Under the pieces are notes generated by a model. The model saw nothing but the letters and a program-made list of their open reading frames with translations. It did not search any database and was not told the DNA's origin. The position numbers and the translations under genes were made by a program. Below, piece after piece: positions 14,534-23,067 of a stretch of 64,000 bases of DNA. Source of the stretch: Limiplasma sp045540635 (lineage in GTDB: Bacteria; Bacillota; Clostridia; Christensenellales; Aristaeellaceae); NCBI GenBank assembly GCA_045540635.1, contig JAZQHO010000213.1, positions 1-64,000 of the forward strand, given 5' to 3'. Numbering within the stretch: position 1 is the stretch's first letter; every line of letters starts with the position of its first letter.

Positions 14534-17434
14534 TCAGTTTGCAATGCCCAGATGGATCTTTCTGCCCTCGGGGGCTTCGCCCGCACGGAAGAAGCTGACC
14601 TGCACATCGCCGGTGATCCGGAGTGTGAGCGTACCACCGCTGACCCCCTCCGGCAGCAGGAAGTCGATATCCTCCCAGACGGGGCGGCGCTCTTTGGCAC
14701 GGGCATCGATCATTTGCTGTGCGAAGCGATCCATGGGCGGCGCACTGCGGTGTTCACAGGTGCGGGTATCGCCCTGCCAGCAGCCGATCTCATCGCCGTT
14801 GACCAGCACGGCAAGGCTACCGCCGTTCACACTCATCACCCGCAGGGACAGGAGGCAGTGAGTCTCATCAAACAGGCAATCCCGGTAGACCGCCTTTGCA
14901 CCCTCTCTGCCCGGGCAGACCGCAATGCTGCTGTTGCCCATGGTACCCTGAAGGATGGTCGCATTGGTGTGCTCATCGTAATGATCGGCAGGGGTAACGG
15001 CCGTCAGATCCCGTTTGCCGGTAGTTTCGCCTGCCACACAGCAGCTGACCATCTGCATCTCCACGGCGCTGGAGGGGCCTGCGAAGAAGCGGTATTCCCC
15101 CGCCTCCACCATCAGCCTGCGGCTGATGACATCGTAAAAGCGCAGCTCCTCCACCGGAACGGTAAAGCTGACCTGTCGGGTCTCCCCGGGCTGTACATCG
15201 TGGAGGCGCTCAAAAGCCAGCAGCTGACGCAGGGGCTTCCGCACACGGGATGCAGGTGCAATGCCGTAGAGCTGCACCACCTCGTCAGAGATACAATTGC
15301 CGGTGTTGGTTACAGTGAGGGCAAAGCGCAGCTGATCGCCTTCCGCTTCGGCAGTGAGCGCCCCATAGGCAAAGCCGGTATAGGTGAGCCCGTGCCCGAA
15401 GGGGAACAGCGGCGTGCCCTCAAAATAGCGGTAGGTGCGCCCGCCGCCGATGATGTCGTAATCATCAATATCGCCCAGATCGTCATCGGAGCGGTACCAC
15501 GTCATGTTGAGCCTGCCCGCAGGTGAGAAGCAGCCGTAGAGAGCCTGCGCAACTGCGGTGCCCATATCCTGACTGCCGGTGGCGCTGTGCAGAATGGCAG
15601 GCACACGTTCTTCTGCGCCGCCCAGCGTGTAGGGGTAATTGCTCAGCAGCACCAGAACCGTATTGGGGTTGGCGGCAGTTACCGCATCCAGCAGGCGCTG
15701 CTGGTGCTCCGGCAGGCGCAGGGTATGCCGGTCGTACTCCTCCTTGGCGGGGATCAGCGAATGGCTGCCCAGCGCCACCACCGCCACCGGCGCTGCCTTT
15801 GCCATACAGACGGCATTCTCCACGCCATCCTCCACGAGCTGTATGGAAACAGGCGTACCGGTACGCTTTCTGCCGGAGGTGAGTACATCCCCATCCACCT
15901 CCACAGGCCAATGGAAGCGGTTCAGCAGCAGCGTTTCCCCACCACGCTGCTCCATATGGAACACCTCCAGCACGAACCAGTTGAAGGCTTCCTTCCGCTC
16001 TGCCGCCAATGGCTGTTCCACAGAGGTGGGGCCGTCGGGCAGGGTCATGGTCAGGTAGGTGCCGGTGCGCTGGCAGCGGAAGGCGTAGCAATCTTCGCCC
16101 CAGCACTCCATCACAAACACATCGCCATCCTGCGAAAGGATCACTTTGCCGTCCTCTGCAATGCGGGCAGCCCTGTCGCCAAAGCACAAGCGCACACGAT
16201 CCCAGCCGTCGGCACAGCGGTAGGGCGCATCAAGCGCATCCAGCCCGTCCTTCAGAGTGCGGCGGTAGGGAGGCTCGCCGCAGTACCAGTCCTGAAACCA
16301 GCTGTCTGCCATGGGGCCTACCAGTGCGATCTTCTTCTCCGCAGCAAGGGGAAGCAGACCATCGTTCTTGAGAAGTACTGTTGCCGCCTGTGCAGCCTTC
16401 AAAGAAACGGCCTTTGCCTCCTCGGTGCAAAGTGCCTCCTCGCCAATACCCGCATAGGGGCAGGCATCCCCGTCAAAATGACCCAGCCGCATTGCCACCA
16501 TCAGCTTGGCGGCAATAGCCCTGTCCAGATCAGCTTCGGTCAGAAGCCCTTGCGCATAGGCTTCCCGGGCTGCTTTTTCCACCATGACCGGGTTATCGCT
16601 CATGCCGTCCACACCGGCCTTGACAGCCTCCGCCACAGCCTCGGCATGGTTGCCGTAGTAATGCTGACCGGATACCACCAGTCCCAGTGCGCCGCCATCG
16701 CCCACAGCATGGGTGAGGCCGTACTGCCGCTTGAGGATGGTCTCCACCTCATCGTTGAGGATGCCCACCTTGCCGTTGATACGGTTGTACGCCGTCATAA
16801 TGCCCTGCGCACCTTGGGCGATGCAGCGGCGGAAGGGCTCCAGATACAGCTCCCAGCGGTTGCGGGGATCCACCGCCGCATTCTTCCATGTGCGCCCTTC
16901 CTCGGTATTGTTGGCATAGAAATGCTTCAGCGTGGCTGCCGTACGGATGTACTTGGGATCATCGCCCTGCATGCCCTGCAGATATGCGCCTGCCATGCAG
17001 CCGATCTGCACAGGATCCTCGCCGTAGGCTTCCTCGTTGCGGCCCCAGCGGGGATCGCGCTCGATATCCACCGTGGGTGCCCAGCGGCTGAGCCCCCGGC
17101 CTCCATGGCGCTTGTTGATCGCCCGGGCTTCGTTGCCCACCACCTGCCCGCAGGCGCGGAGCAGTTCCGGATCCCATGTAGCGCTCATGCCAATGGGCTG
17201 CGGGAAAGAGGTGGTGATATCCGCCACACCGGGGCCAAAATGATCGTTGCGCGCCTGCACGCCGTGGGCAGCCTCGCCACCAAGGCCAAAGGGCTCTACC
17301 TTGAGCCGTTCGCAGCCCGGGATGCGGGAGGCGAGCCAGCCCAGCTTTTCATCCACGGTCAGTTGCCGGAGCAGCCATTGGATGCGGGTCTCAAAGGACA
17401 GGGAAGTGTCGAAAAGAGGAGTGTTGGTTTGCAT
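14534..17434 (-). CDS. Glycoside hydrolase family 3 (beta-glucosidase/beta-xylosidase type)
   Basis: A 966-residue GH3 enzyme without a signal peptide, so probably cytoplasmic. The TIM-barrel domain (about 1-320) has RWAPTVDIERDPRWGRNEEA, the substrate-binding K170-H171 (TLKHFYANN) and the probable nucleophile D246 in HAVGDGGALG. The alpha/beta domain begins near ATVLLKNDGLLPL (about 355). An inserted beta-rich stretch of about 130 residues (roughly 400-530, with DGDVFVMECWG) splits it before VAVVALGSH. A fibronectin-III-like domain follows FPFGHGLTYTGF, and about 100 further residues end the protein. The specificity is probably beta-xylosidase or beta-glucosidase. It has its own TTGACA/TATAAT promoter and precedes an SGNH esterase. 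Confidence 0.92.
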   Translation of the reverse strand: MQTNTPLFDTSLSFETRIQWLLRQLTVDEKLGWLASRIPGCERLKVEPFGLGGEAAHGVQARNDHFGPGVADITTSFPQPIGMSATWDPELLRACGQVVGNEARAINKRHGGRGLSRWAPTVDIERDPRWGRNEEAYGEDPVQIGCMAGAYLQGMQGDDPKYIRTAATLKHFYANNTEEGRTWKNAAVDPRNRWELYLEPFRRCIAQGAQGIMTAYNRINGKVGILNDEVETILKRQYGLTHAVGDGGALGLVVSGQHYYGNHAEAVAEAVKAGVDGMSDNPVMVEKAAREAYAQGLLTEADLDRAIAAKLMVAMRLGHFDGDACPYAGIGEEALCTEEAKAVSLKAAQAATVLLKNDGLLPLAAEKKIALVGPMADSWFQDWYCGEPPYRRTLKDGLDALDAPYRCADGWDRVRLCFGDRAARIAEDGKVILSQDGDVFVMECWGEDCYAFRCQRTGTYLTMTLPDGPTSVEQPLAAERKEAFNWFVLEVFHMEQRGGETLLLNRFHWPVEVDGDVLTSGRKRTGTPVSIQLVEDGVENAVCMAKAAPVAVVALGSHSLIPAKEEYDRHTLRLPEHQQRLLDAVTAANPNTVLVLLSNYPYTLGGAEERVPAILHSATGSQDMGTAVAQALYGCFSPAGRLNMTWYRSDDDLGDIDDYDIIGGGRTYRYFEGTPLFPFGHGLTYTGFAYGALTAEAEGDQLRFALTVTNTGNCISDEVVQLYGIAPASRVRKPLRQLLAFERLHDVQPGETRQVSFTVPVEELRFYDVISRRLMVEAGEYRFFAGPSSAVEMQMVSCCVAGETTGKRDLTAVTPADHYDEHTNATILQGTMGNSSIAVCPGREGAKAVYRDCLFDETHCLLSLRVMSVNGGSLAVLVNGDEIGCWQGDTRTCEHRSAPPMDRFAQQMIDARAKERRPVWEDIDFLLPEGVSGGTLTLRITGDVQVSFFRAGEAPEGRKIHLGIAN

Positions 17435-17508
17435 TGCTGTTGTTCTCCCTTCTGATGGGATGGTTTTTGCCCGGGGTATTTGGTTGTGGTATGCATTGAT
17501 TTTTGATT

Positions 17509-17537
17509 ATTATAGGAGACCGGGAGAGCGGTGTCAA
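17509..17537 (-). promoter_or_regulatory. Promoter of the GH3 gene
   Basis: Perfect TTGACA and TATAAT with 17-base spacing on the minus strand; leader of about 68 bases. Confidence 0.9.
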
Positions 17538-17560
17538 TGGCAGAAAAGGTTGCTTGCAAA

Positions 17561-17588
17561 ATAAAATGCCGAAACCTTCCGGCTCCGG
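17561..17588 (-). terminator. Probable terminator of the secreted SH3 protein gene
   Basis: Imperfect GC-rich hairpin (GCCGGAGCC / GGTTTCGGC) followed on the minus strand by ATTTTATTTT. Confidence 0.5.
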
Positions 17589-17623
17589 CACATAGGGAAA
17601 GATTGATAGAAAGAGCGGCTGCT

Positions 17624-18688
17624 TTATCTGACCGCCTCCGGCAGATACCACTCTGCAGAGGGCTTGGAGATCTGCTCATCCCAAAGCACATAGAAGGCTT
17701 CCGGCGAGATCTGCTCGCTGCCCTCAAAATACTGTACATCTTCCCCATCGCTGCAGGATCGGGCAAGCGGAACGGTATGCGGCTGACCATCCAGCACAGC
17801 ATAGCCGAAGCCGCCGTCCGCAGCGCCGGAGGAGAAGCTGAAGGTGCCGTCGGTTTTCAGATCGTTCATGGCACGGTACACAAACTCGTAGCCGTACACA
17901 TTGCTGCCAATAGCATCCAAAACCAGATAACCGTAGTATTCATCCGTGCCGATGGTCAGGGCGAGCACCAGCTCCCGTTCGCCGTCCCGATCCACATCCA
18001 AAAACGTGTAGCACGGGAATGTGACCGGCTGCCCGCCGTACAGCCGGGAAAGCTCATGCAAGGCCAGCTCGTCGCCCGATTGTGCATGCCGGAAGCTTTC
18101 CCCCGCATACAGCACCGCATGGAAGCGGGGCGCAACGCGGGACAGCTCAGGCGCAGGATAACCGTGGCGGATCGGCTGCTCCGCCCGATCCCCCATAAAG
18201 ACCGTTTCGGAGGGAACATAGCCGCAGAAGTTATCGCTATACACATAGTACCAGCGATCTGCCGTTTCGCCCAGAATGAGAAGAGGGGTGCCTTCCGGCA
18301 GTTCATACCGCCAGTAAGCATCTTCGGCGGGCGCTGTACGAAACGGCACAGGGTCGGCTGATGTGGTGCAGGCATGGAACTGCACGATGGGTACTGTTTC
18401 CGGCGCAGTGCCGCAGTACACATAGCGGGACATCATATAGCCGCTCACCTGACCGATGGTCACATGCACCCACGGGGCTGTGGGGTCGGTATGGCAGACC
18501 AGCGGAACACCGGTAAAATACAGACCGAGGGAATCCGCATCCGCAGCGGGCGCAGCCCGCAGGTGTACCCGATCCGCATCGCCGCCGTTCACATAGCCGG
18601 TCAGCTCCGCCACCTCTGCAAAAGCTTGGGGAAGCATGGCGCACAGCAGCACAACCACGATCACCGGCAGAAGCATTCTTTTGTTCAT
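17624..18688 (-). CDS. Secreted SH3-domain protein of unknown function
   Basis: A 354-residue exported protein. A signal peptide of about 24 residues (ends AFA) is followed by two bacterial SH3-like modules: residues about 25-95 (VNGGDADRVHLRAAPAADAD) and about 105-165 (PVPFRTAPAEDAYWRYELPE, then WYYVYSDNFCGYVPSE). The last about 150 residues contain FLDVDRDGERELVLAL, resembling a calcium-binding/VCBS-like DxDxDG element. SH3 modules usually bind wall peptides. It has an AAGGAGG site and lies alone between the GH3 promoter and a diguanylate cyclase transcribed divergently. No catalytic motif was recognised. Confidence 0.75.
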   Translation of the reverse strand: MNKRMLLPVIVVVLLCAMLPQAFAEVAELTGYVNGGDADRVHLRAAPAADADSLGLYFTGVPLVCHTDPTAPWVHVTIGQVSGYMMSRYVYCGTAPETVPIVQFHACTTSADPVPFRTAPAEDAYWRYELPEGTPLLILGETADRWYYVYSDNFCGYVPSETVFMGDRAEQPIRHGYPAPELSRVAPRFHAVLYAGESFRHAQSGDELALHELSRLYGGQPVTFPCYTFLDVDRDGERELVLALTIGTDEYYGYLVLDAIGSNVYGYEFVYRAMNDLKTDGTFSFSSGAADGGFGYAVLDGQPHTVPLARSCSDGEDVQYFEGSEQISPEAFYVLWDEQISKPSAEWYLPEAVR

Positions 18689-18762
18689 ACAGCAATACCT
18701 CCTTGGAATGGATAATGTCTCTGCGCATACAACGTTTCAAAGCAGAAAAAACATCCGGCTTC

Positions 18763-18768
18763 ATTATA
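18763..18768 (-). promoter_or_regulatory. -10 box for the secreted SH3 protein gene
   Basis: A perfect minus-strand TATAAT lies 75 bases before the start codon. The -35 region is poor, so only the -10 is annotated. Confidence 0.45.
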
Positions 18769-18828
18769 GCAGAAACAGTCCAGCCATGCAGCAGATGCAA
18801 TATTTATGTGGTAAAACATGATCTGCCA

Positions 18829-18837
18829 TGGTATAAT
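18829..18837 (+). promoter_or_regulatory. Extended -10 promoter of the diguanylate cyclase gene
   Basis: TGGTATAAT is a perfect extended -10. No good -35 box is present at 17 bases (TGGTAA). It lies 83 bases upstream of the chosen start. Confidence 0.6.
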
Positions 18838-18920
18838 TGACCATGATCAACAGCAGCGACTGATCTTTCATTCGCGTTTCAAATATCATCCGGCAATAAA
18901 GTTTTTGCATGGAGGCATAC

Positions 18921-19976
18921 ATGTATACCAAAGCACAGTTGGTAAAGTATCCGTACTTTGAGAAGCTGTTTTCTACAGAAAACACCGACAATGTGGTCGA
19001 TTCCCTCACCGGGCTCGTTTCCCGCCGGTACATGATGGAGTTTATTCAGGATCTGATCGCGCGCAGTGTGCCCTTTACCTTGGCGATGCTGGATCTTGAC
19101 AATTTCAAATTCATCAACGATACCTACGGGCACAAGACCGGCGACGGCGTGCTGGCGGGGCTTTCCGGCGATCTGGCGCGCTATTTGGGCGATTACGGCG
19201 TTGCCGGCAGGTTTGGCGGAGATGAGTTTCTGATCATCAACTTCCGGGATCTGGAATACGATGCCATCAAGGCCTTCTTAATCGGTCTCTATTCCGACTA
19301 CAACGTGCTCAGAAAAAACATTCTTCTGGAGGACTGTGAACCCTTTGTGACCGGTACCATCGGCAGTGCCGTATTCCCCAAGGATGCGCAGGATTACACC
19401 ACGCTGTTCGGCTTGATAGACAAGGCGCTGTACAGGGGCAAGACCAAGGGCAGAAACTGCCACATCATCTATGTGGAAGAAAAGCACAAGGATATCTCCA
19501 TCCAGGAGCTGGCAGGCCGGGGGATGTACACGATCTTCCACGATCTTTCCTGCCGGTTCGACTCTCAGACCGCCCTGTCCGACAAACTGAAAGCGTTGCT
19601 GGACATCCTGTACGATGACATGCGGATCTCCGATCTCTACTATGCAGGGCACGACAACTGTTTCCGCAATGTGAGCGCAGGGGCATCTCTGGGCGAAGTG
19701 ACCGATCTGGACAAGCTGATCAAAAACGATATCTATACCACAAACGAGATACAGAATATCGAAACCCTGTCGCCCAGCATGTATGCGCTGTGCCGGAGGC
19801 AGGAATTCGAAACGGTGCTGATCATCCGCGTGGGCATACAGGATGAGACCTTCGGCTATCTGGTCTGTGCCGAGCCGAAAAATCTCCGCATCTGGCAGGA
19901 TGATGAGTATGCCATCATGTTCTTTATTGCCAGAATGCTGGCGGTGTACATGCAGGCTTCGGGAGAGAAGATCTGA
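18921..19976 (+). CDS. GGDEF diguanylate cyclase with C-terminal sensory-like domain
   Basis: A 351-residue soluble protein. The GGDEF domain is N-terminal (about 25-185): DSLTGLVSRRYMMEF, LDLDNFKFINDTYGHKTGDGVL and the intact active site RFGGDEFLI. It should make c-di-GMP from two GTP. The inhibitory RxxD I-site expected five residues before GGDEF is absent (GDYG there). The C-terminal half (about 200-345) looks like a GAF-type fold (FETVLIIRVGIQDETFGYLVCAE). A catalytic domain ahead of a sensor domain is the reverse of the common order. ATG 18921 is preferred over ATG 18909 because GGAGG then sits 7 bases upstream. No EAL or PilZ gene is in the window. Confidence 0.9.
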   Translation: MYTKAQLVKYPYFEKLFSTENTDNVVDSLTGLVSRRYMMEFIQDLIARSVPFTLAMLDLDNFKFINDTYGHKTGDGVLAGLSGDLARYLGDYGVAGRFGGDEFLIINFRDLEYDAIKAFLIGLYSDYNVLRKNILLEDCEPFVTGTIGSAVFPKDAQDYTTLFGLIDKALYRGKTKGRNCHIIYVEEKHKDISIQELAGRGMYTIFHDLSCRFDSQTALSDKLKALLDILYDDMRISDLYYAGHDNCFRNVSAGASLGEVTDLDKLIKNDIYTTNEIQNIETLSPSMYALCRRQEFETVLIIRVGIQDETFGYLVCAEPKNLRIWQDDEYAIMFFIARMLAVYMQASGEKI

Positions 19977-19990
19977 GGGCTGCTGCGGAC

Positions 19991-20026
19991 AAAAGCCTTG
20001 GGAAGAAGCGTTTTCCCAAGGCTTTT
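19991..20026 (+). terminator. Intrinsic terminator of the diguanylate cyclase gene
   Basis: A 14-bp stem AAAAGCCTTGGGAA/TTCCCAAGGCTTTT, 14 bases after the stop codon. Confidence 0.85.
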
Positions 20027-20063
20027 GTTATGGTTTGGGCAGGGGCTGATGGTTTGGGGGAAG

Positions 20064-20096
20064 AAAAAAACGCTCGATCACAATGGATCAAGCGTT
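20064..20096 (-). terminator. Intrinsic terminator of tRNA-Val
   Basis: Stem AACGCTTGATC/GATCGAGCGTT followed on the minus strand by seven T, starting just past the tRNA 3' end. Confidence 0.85.
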
Positions 20097-20099
20097 CTG

Positions 20100-20176
20100 T
20101 GGTGGGATTAGTAGGGCTCGAACCTATGACCTCCACGATGTCAACGTGGCGCTCTAACCAACTGAGCTATAATCCC
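20100..20176 (-). tRNA. tRNA-Val (anticodon GAC)
   Basis: Acceptor GGGATTA pairs with TAATCCC, discriminator A and encoded CCA. The anticodon stem CCACG/CGTGG holds loop TTGACAT, giving GAC. D-loop AGCTCAGTTGGTTAGAGC and T-loop GGTTCGAGC are standard. Confidence 0.96.
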
Positions 20177-20196
20177 ATGCCGTCGTTTCCGAAGCA

Positions 20197-20225
20197 GCTA
20201 TATAAATATACTACACACCCGTCAA
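20197..20225 (-). promoter_or_regulatory. Promoter of tRNA-Val
   Basis: On the minus strand TTGACG and TATAGC with 17-base spacing, about 20 bases before the tRNA. Confidence 0.55.
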
Positions 20226-20293
20226 AATTGCAAGCCCTTTTTTCAACTTTTTCTGTGAAAGCGAAAAAAAGCCCGCATCGCCATGCACCGCAT

Positions 20294-20331
20294 CAAAAAC
20301 CGGGGTCTGTGCGCAGCGCACAAACCCCGGT
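20294..20331 (-). terminator. Intrinsic terminator of the GH43 gene
   Basis: Long stem ACCGGGGT-TGTGCG / CGCACA-ACCCCGGT, followed on the minus strand by a run of five T. Confidence 0.85.
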
Positions 20332-20371
20332 AAAACCTTGTTCTGGCGTAACAGCCTTGGTAGGCTGCTCA

Positions 20372-22126
20372 TCAGCCCTGCAGCGGCTGCATAACAAACT
20401 GCGTAAACATCGCCACACCGCCGGGCTTCTCCGTGGACTGTACAAACAGCCCGAAACGGTTGCCGGTGAAATGCTCCAGCCGGAAGAACATCTCATGGGG
20501 CTGCCCCAGCGGCTGCCAGCCCTCCGCCGTGGCATAGAAGAACTGCACCAGATCCTTCCCGGCAGAGAAATGCATCTCCGCCTTCAAGCGCACAGTGTTC
20601 TGCGTCCACGGCAGGGAAGCGCGCTCCACGCCCTCTTCCCCATCGCCGCTTTGGCGGCTGCGCAGCACAAGACGGTAAGCGCCCTGCTGCCGCTCCAGCC
20701 CGATCCACGCCCAGCAGAGCTGCATGGCACAAAGTCCCGCCCGGTCGCCATCCTGCATACCGGAGGTATCCAGCGTGATCTCGCCGGAGCAGGCCGGGTA
20801 CAGGGTGCGCTGGGTGAGCATGTTCTGCACCTGGGTGAGCACCGGGGTGGTCTTGCCGGTACGGATGCGCAGCTCCCCGCCGCCCAATTGCACCAGCGAA
20901 AGATCCGGAATATGGTTCCACTCCCAGACCTCCTTGAGCGTATCGGTGGCAAAATCGTCACTGTCCCACAAGGGTTTGTACACATGGCCGGGGCGGGTGG
21001 TCAGATTGCATAGCTGCTGCGGGATTTTTCCATCCAGCCCGAGAACAGGCATATCGTTTTCCCAGCTCATGGGCATCAGCATGGGGATGCGCCCTACCGC
21101 TCCCACATCTTGGAACAGTATGGCGTACCAGCGCCCATCCGGCGTGTCGATAATGCCGCCCTGCGCAACGCCCGCATCAGTGCGGCCCATATCATCATCC
21201 ATCACCACGCCGCCCCGGAACTCGCCCTCCAGACTGTCGCTGACAAGGCAGGTCTCCACACGCCGCCAACGATCCTTGCGGGAGTGGATGGCAAACAGAT
21301 AATACTTGCCCCCGATCTTGTAGAGATGCGAGCCCTCGTAGCCCAGATAACGGCTCTCGCCGGAATCCGCAATGATGCGGCTGAGGCCGCCGGGCTTGGG
21401 GCCGGTCAGCTCCGCATTCAGCTCCAACAGATGGATGTGCCGCTGCCCATAGACCAGATAGACACGGTCATCATCATCAAAGAGCAGGGAACAGTCATGG
21501 TAGAAGCCTTCGATATAGCTCCTGCGCCAGGGGCCTTCGATGTTCTCTGCACGGTACAGGTAGGTTTTCTTGGTATCGTTGGCAACGAAGATCACATAGA
21601 AGGTGCCCTTGTGCCAGCGCAGCGTGGCTGCCCACATGCCAGCCCCGTAAGCATTGCCTTCCTCCAGCCGCTGGGCAGGGGTATCCTCCAGAATATCGTA
21701 AATGCGGGTGCAGTACTCCCAGTGGATCAGGTCGTAGGAGCGCAGGATCACACCGCCGGGCATGAAGTACATGGTGGTGGAGATCATATAGTAGGTATCC
21801 CCCACACGGATCATGTCCACATCAGGAAAATCCATGGAGGTAAGAGGGTTCTGCCCCTCCACCACCTCTGCGGCAGGATGAAAGCGCCACTCCAGCAGCT
21901 CCATGCCCTCGCCAATTGCGAAAGCCACCTTGCTGCCCGCTTCAACAGCAGCCGGTACCAGCAGGGTACGGGGGCTGGCGGCAGCAGGCAGCGTCCATGC
22001 GGCAAGCTCGTTGCCGTTCTCATCCACAAGGCGCACAGCGGCAGTCTCTGCGGCGGTATAGCGAAGGCTAACGCCGCCGGTATTCTCCCCTACACTGCCG
22101 CAGGGCAGCAGGTCATATCGGTTCAT
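20372..22126 (-). CDS. Glycoside hydrolase family 43 (beta-xylosidase/arabinofuranosidase type)
   Basis: A 584-residue enzyme without a signal peptide. Residues 1-85 form an extra N-terminal beta-rich piece. The five-bladed propeller follows: base D104 in DFPDVDMIRVGDTYYM, the STTMYFMPGGVILRSYDLIHW strand typical of xylan-active GH43, D211 in FYHDCSLLFDDDDRVY, and the acid E264 in LGYEGSHLYKIGGKYY. The C-terminal about 200 residues are a beta-sandwich as in two-domain xylosidases. It probably acts on imported xylo- or arabino-oligosaccharides with the GH3 enzyme. ATG 22126 has GGAGA upstream; the frame continues further without a start signal. It has a near-consensus promoter of its own. Confidence 0.93.
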   Translation of the reverse strand: MNRYDLLPCGSVGENTGGVSLRYTAAETAAVRLVDENGNELAAWTLPAAASPRTLLVPAAVEAGSKVAFAIGEGMELLEWRFHPAAEVVEGQNPLTSMDFPDVDMIRVGDTYYMISTTMYFMPGGVILRSYDLIHWEYCTRIYDILEDTPAQRLEEGNAYGAGMWAATLRWHKGTFYVIFVANDTKKTYLYRAENIEGPWRRSYIEGFYHDCSLLFDDDDRVYLVYGQRHIHLLELNAELTGPKPGGLSRIIADSGESRYLGYEGSHLYKIGGKYYLFAIHSRKDRWRRVETCLVSDSLEGEFRGGVVMDDDMGRTDAGVAQGGIIDTPDGRWYAILFQDVGAVGRIPMLMPMSWENDMPVLGLDGKIPQQLCNLTTRPGHVYKPLWDSDDFATDTLKEVWEWNHIPDLSLVQLGGGELRIRTGKTTPVLTQVQNMLTQRTLYPACSGEITLDTSGMQDGDRAGLCAMQLCWAWIGLERQQGAYRLVLRSRQSGDGEEGVERASLPWTQNTVRLKAEMHFSAGKDLVQFFYATAEGWQPLGQPHEMFFRLEHFTGNRFGLFVQSTEKPGGVAMFTQFVMQPLQG

Positions 22127-22190
22127 ATTCGTCCGTCTCCTTTCCAAAGGCAGCAGCGCCGCACTTTTGTGGCCGTTCTCTTTAGGCAAC

Positions 22191-22219
22191 ACTATATCTT
22201 GCACCGGTTATCTTGTCAA
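22191..22219 (-). promoter_or_regulatory. Promoter of the GH43 gene
   Basis: Perfect TTGACA and TATAGT at 17-base spacing on the minus strand, 65 bases before the start. The next 200 bases (22220-22426) hold no gene I can support. Confidence 0.8.
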
Positions 22220-22426
22220 CCGCTGCATATAAGGTTCTGAGCAACAGCTTTTCCGCCAGTAAGCGTGATGGAAAGGATGGATTTATCCTTCCAGTAATAT
22301 CATGGATGCGTCTCGTTTGTGGTGAATAATGACGGTTGTGACGAAAGGAAAAGGCTTCGTCATACCGCTCTTTTCATTGAGAAAGAAACTGCCGACATGA
22401 AGCATGGGCACGAAGCCAACCTGAGC

Positions 22427-22454
22427 TTGACAGACAATGGGTAAGGTGTATAAT
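22427..22454 (+). promoter_or_regulatory. Promoter of the leader peptide-GNAT transcript
   Basis: Perfect TTGACA and perfect TATAAT with 16-base spacing. Confidence 0.9.
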
Positions 22455-22483
22455 GATTTCATCATACGAAGGAGGTGAATGGT

Positions 22484-22540
22484 ATGGTTGTTGTATTTGT
22501 CCGGAAGGGAGCGATCTGCCGTTCACGGGAGGCTGCATAA
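22484..22540 (+). CDS. Putative 18-residue leader peptide
   Basis: A short frame MVVVFVRKGAICRSREAA with its own strong ribosome-binding site AAGGAGGTGAAT directly before the ATG and about 24 bases after the likely transcription start. It ends 33 bases before an intrinsic terminator that itself precedes a GNAT gene. This is the layout of ribosome-mediated attenuation at antibiotic-resistance genes, where stalling in the leader opens an antiterminator. It is too short for homology; the call rests on position and the ribosome-binding site. Confidence 0.6.
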   Translation: MVVVFVRKGAICRSREAA

Positions 22541-22572
22541 GGCAGCACAGCCTTCTGTGAAGGGAGAAATTC

Positions 22573-22604
22573 AGTATGCTCTTTTACCGGAGCATACTTT
22601 TTTT
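22573..22604 (+). terminator. Attenuator terminator upstream of the GNAT gene
   Basis: A perfect 9-bp stem AGTATGCTC/GAGCATACT with an 8-base loop, followed by six T, only 22 bases before the GNAT start codon. Two smaller hairpins (GCTGC/GCAGC and CACAG/CTGTG) lie just upstream and could be alternatives. Confidence 0.88.
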
Positions 22605-22626
22605 GTTGCCAAAAAGGAGAAAGCAT

Positions 22627-23067
22627 ATGGATAAGCTTATCAGAAAGTACGACGGTCAAACCTTTCAGACGGCATTCCGCGCATACATTATGGAGATGGG
22701 CATTCGGGTGAGCAACTGGGAGGGCTTGTTTACCCAGATGACGGATGAAGGTGTGGCCACCATCCTGCGGGAGGATGAAAATGAGCAGGTTGTGGGTTTC
22801 ATCATGGTCAGCAGGATTGAAATGACCAGCTGGTTCTTTGAGGATCGGTATGGGTTCATCCAAGAGTTCTGGGTAGCACCGGAGAAACGTAGTTGCGGCA
22901 TTGGTTCCGAGCTGCTGGCACAGGCAGAGGCGTTCTTCGCACGGCAGGGCATCCACAAGATGATCCTGACCAGTGATACGGCAGAGGGCTTCTATCGGAA
23001 ACATGGCTACCGCAGGGATGAGGGCATTGTGGCAAAGAACAGGGGTCCTGTGCTTGTAAAAGGCTAA
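22627..23067 (+). CDS. GNAT-family N-acetyltransferase
   Basis: A 146-residue single-domain acetyltransferase. The acetyl-CoA binding region is FWVAPEKRSCGIGSELLAQA, a variant of the Q/RxxGxG/A loop, preceded by QVVGFIMV and followed by KMILTSDTAEGFYRKHGYRR, all typical of GNAT folds. The substrate is unknown; drug, amine and peptide acetylation are all possible. ATG 22627 is taken because AAGGAG lies 7 bases before it. Expression appears to depend on escaping the terminator ahead of it, and an 18-codon leader frame lies upstream, which hints at an antibiotic-inducible resistance gene. Confidence 0.88.
   Translation: MDKLIRKYDGQTFQTAFRAYIMEMGIRVSNWEGLFTQMTDEGVATILREDENEQVVGFIMVSRIEMTSWFFEDRYGFIQEFWVAPEKRSCGIGSELLAQAEAFFARQGIHKMILTSDTAEGFYRKHGYRRDEGIVAKNRGPVLVKG

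Noticed and set aside
22283..22465. 60-codon minus-strand frame upstream of the GNAT leader
   Set aside because: No ribosome-binding site or recognisable sequence, and it overlaps the leader promoter.
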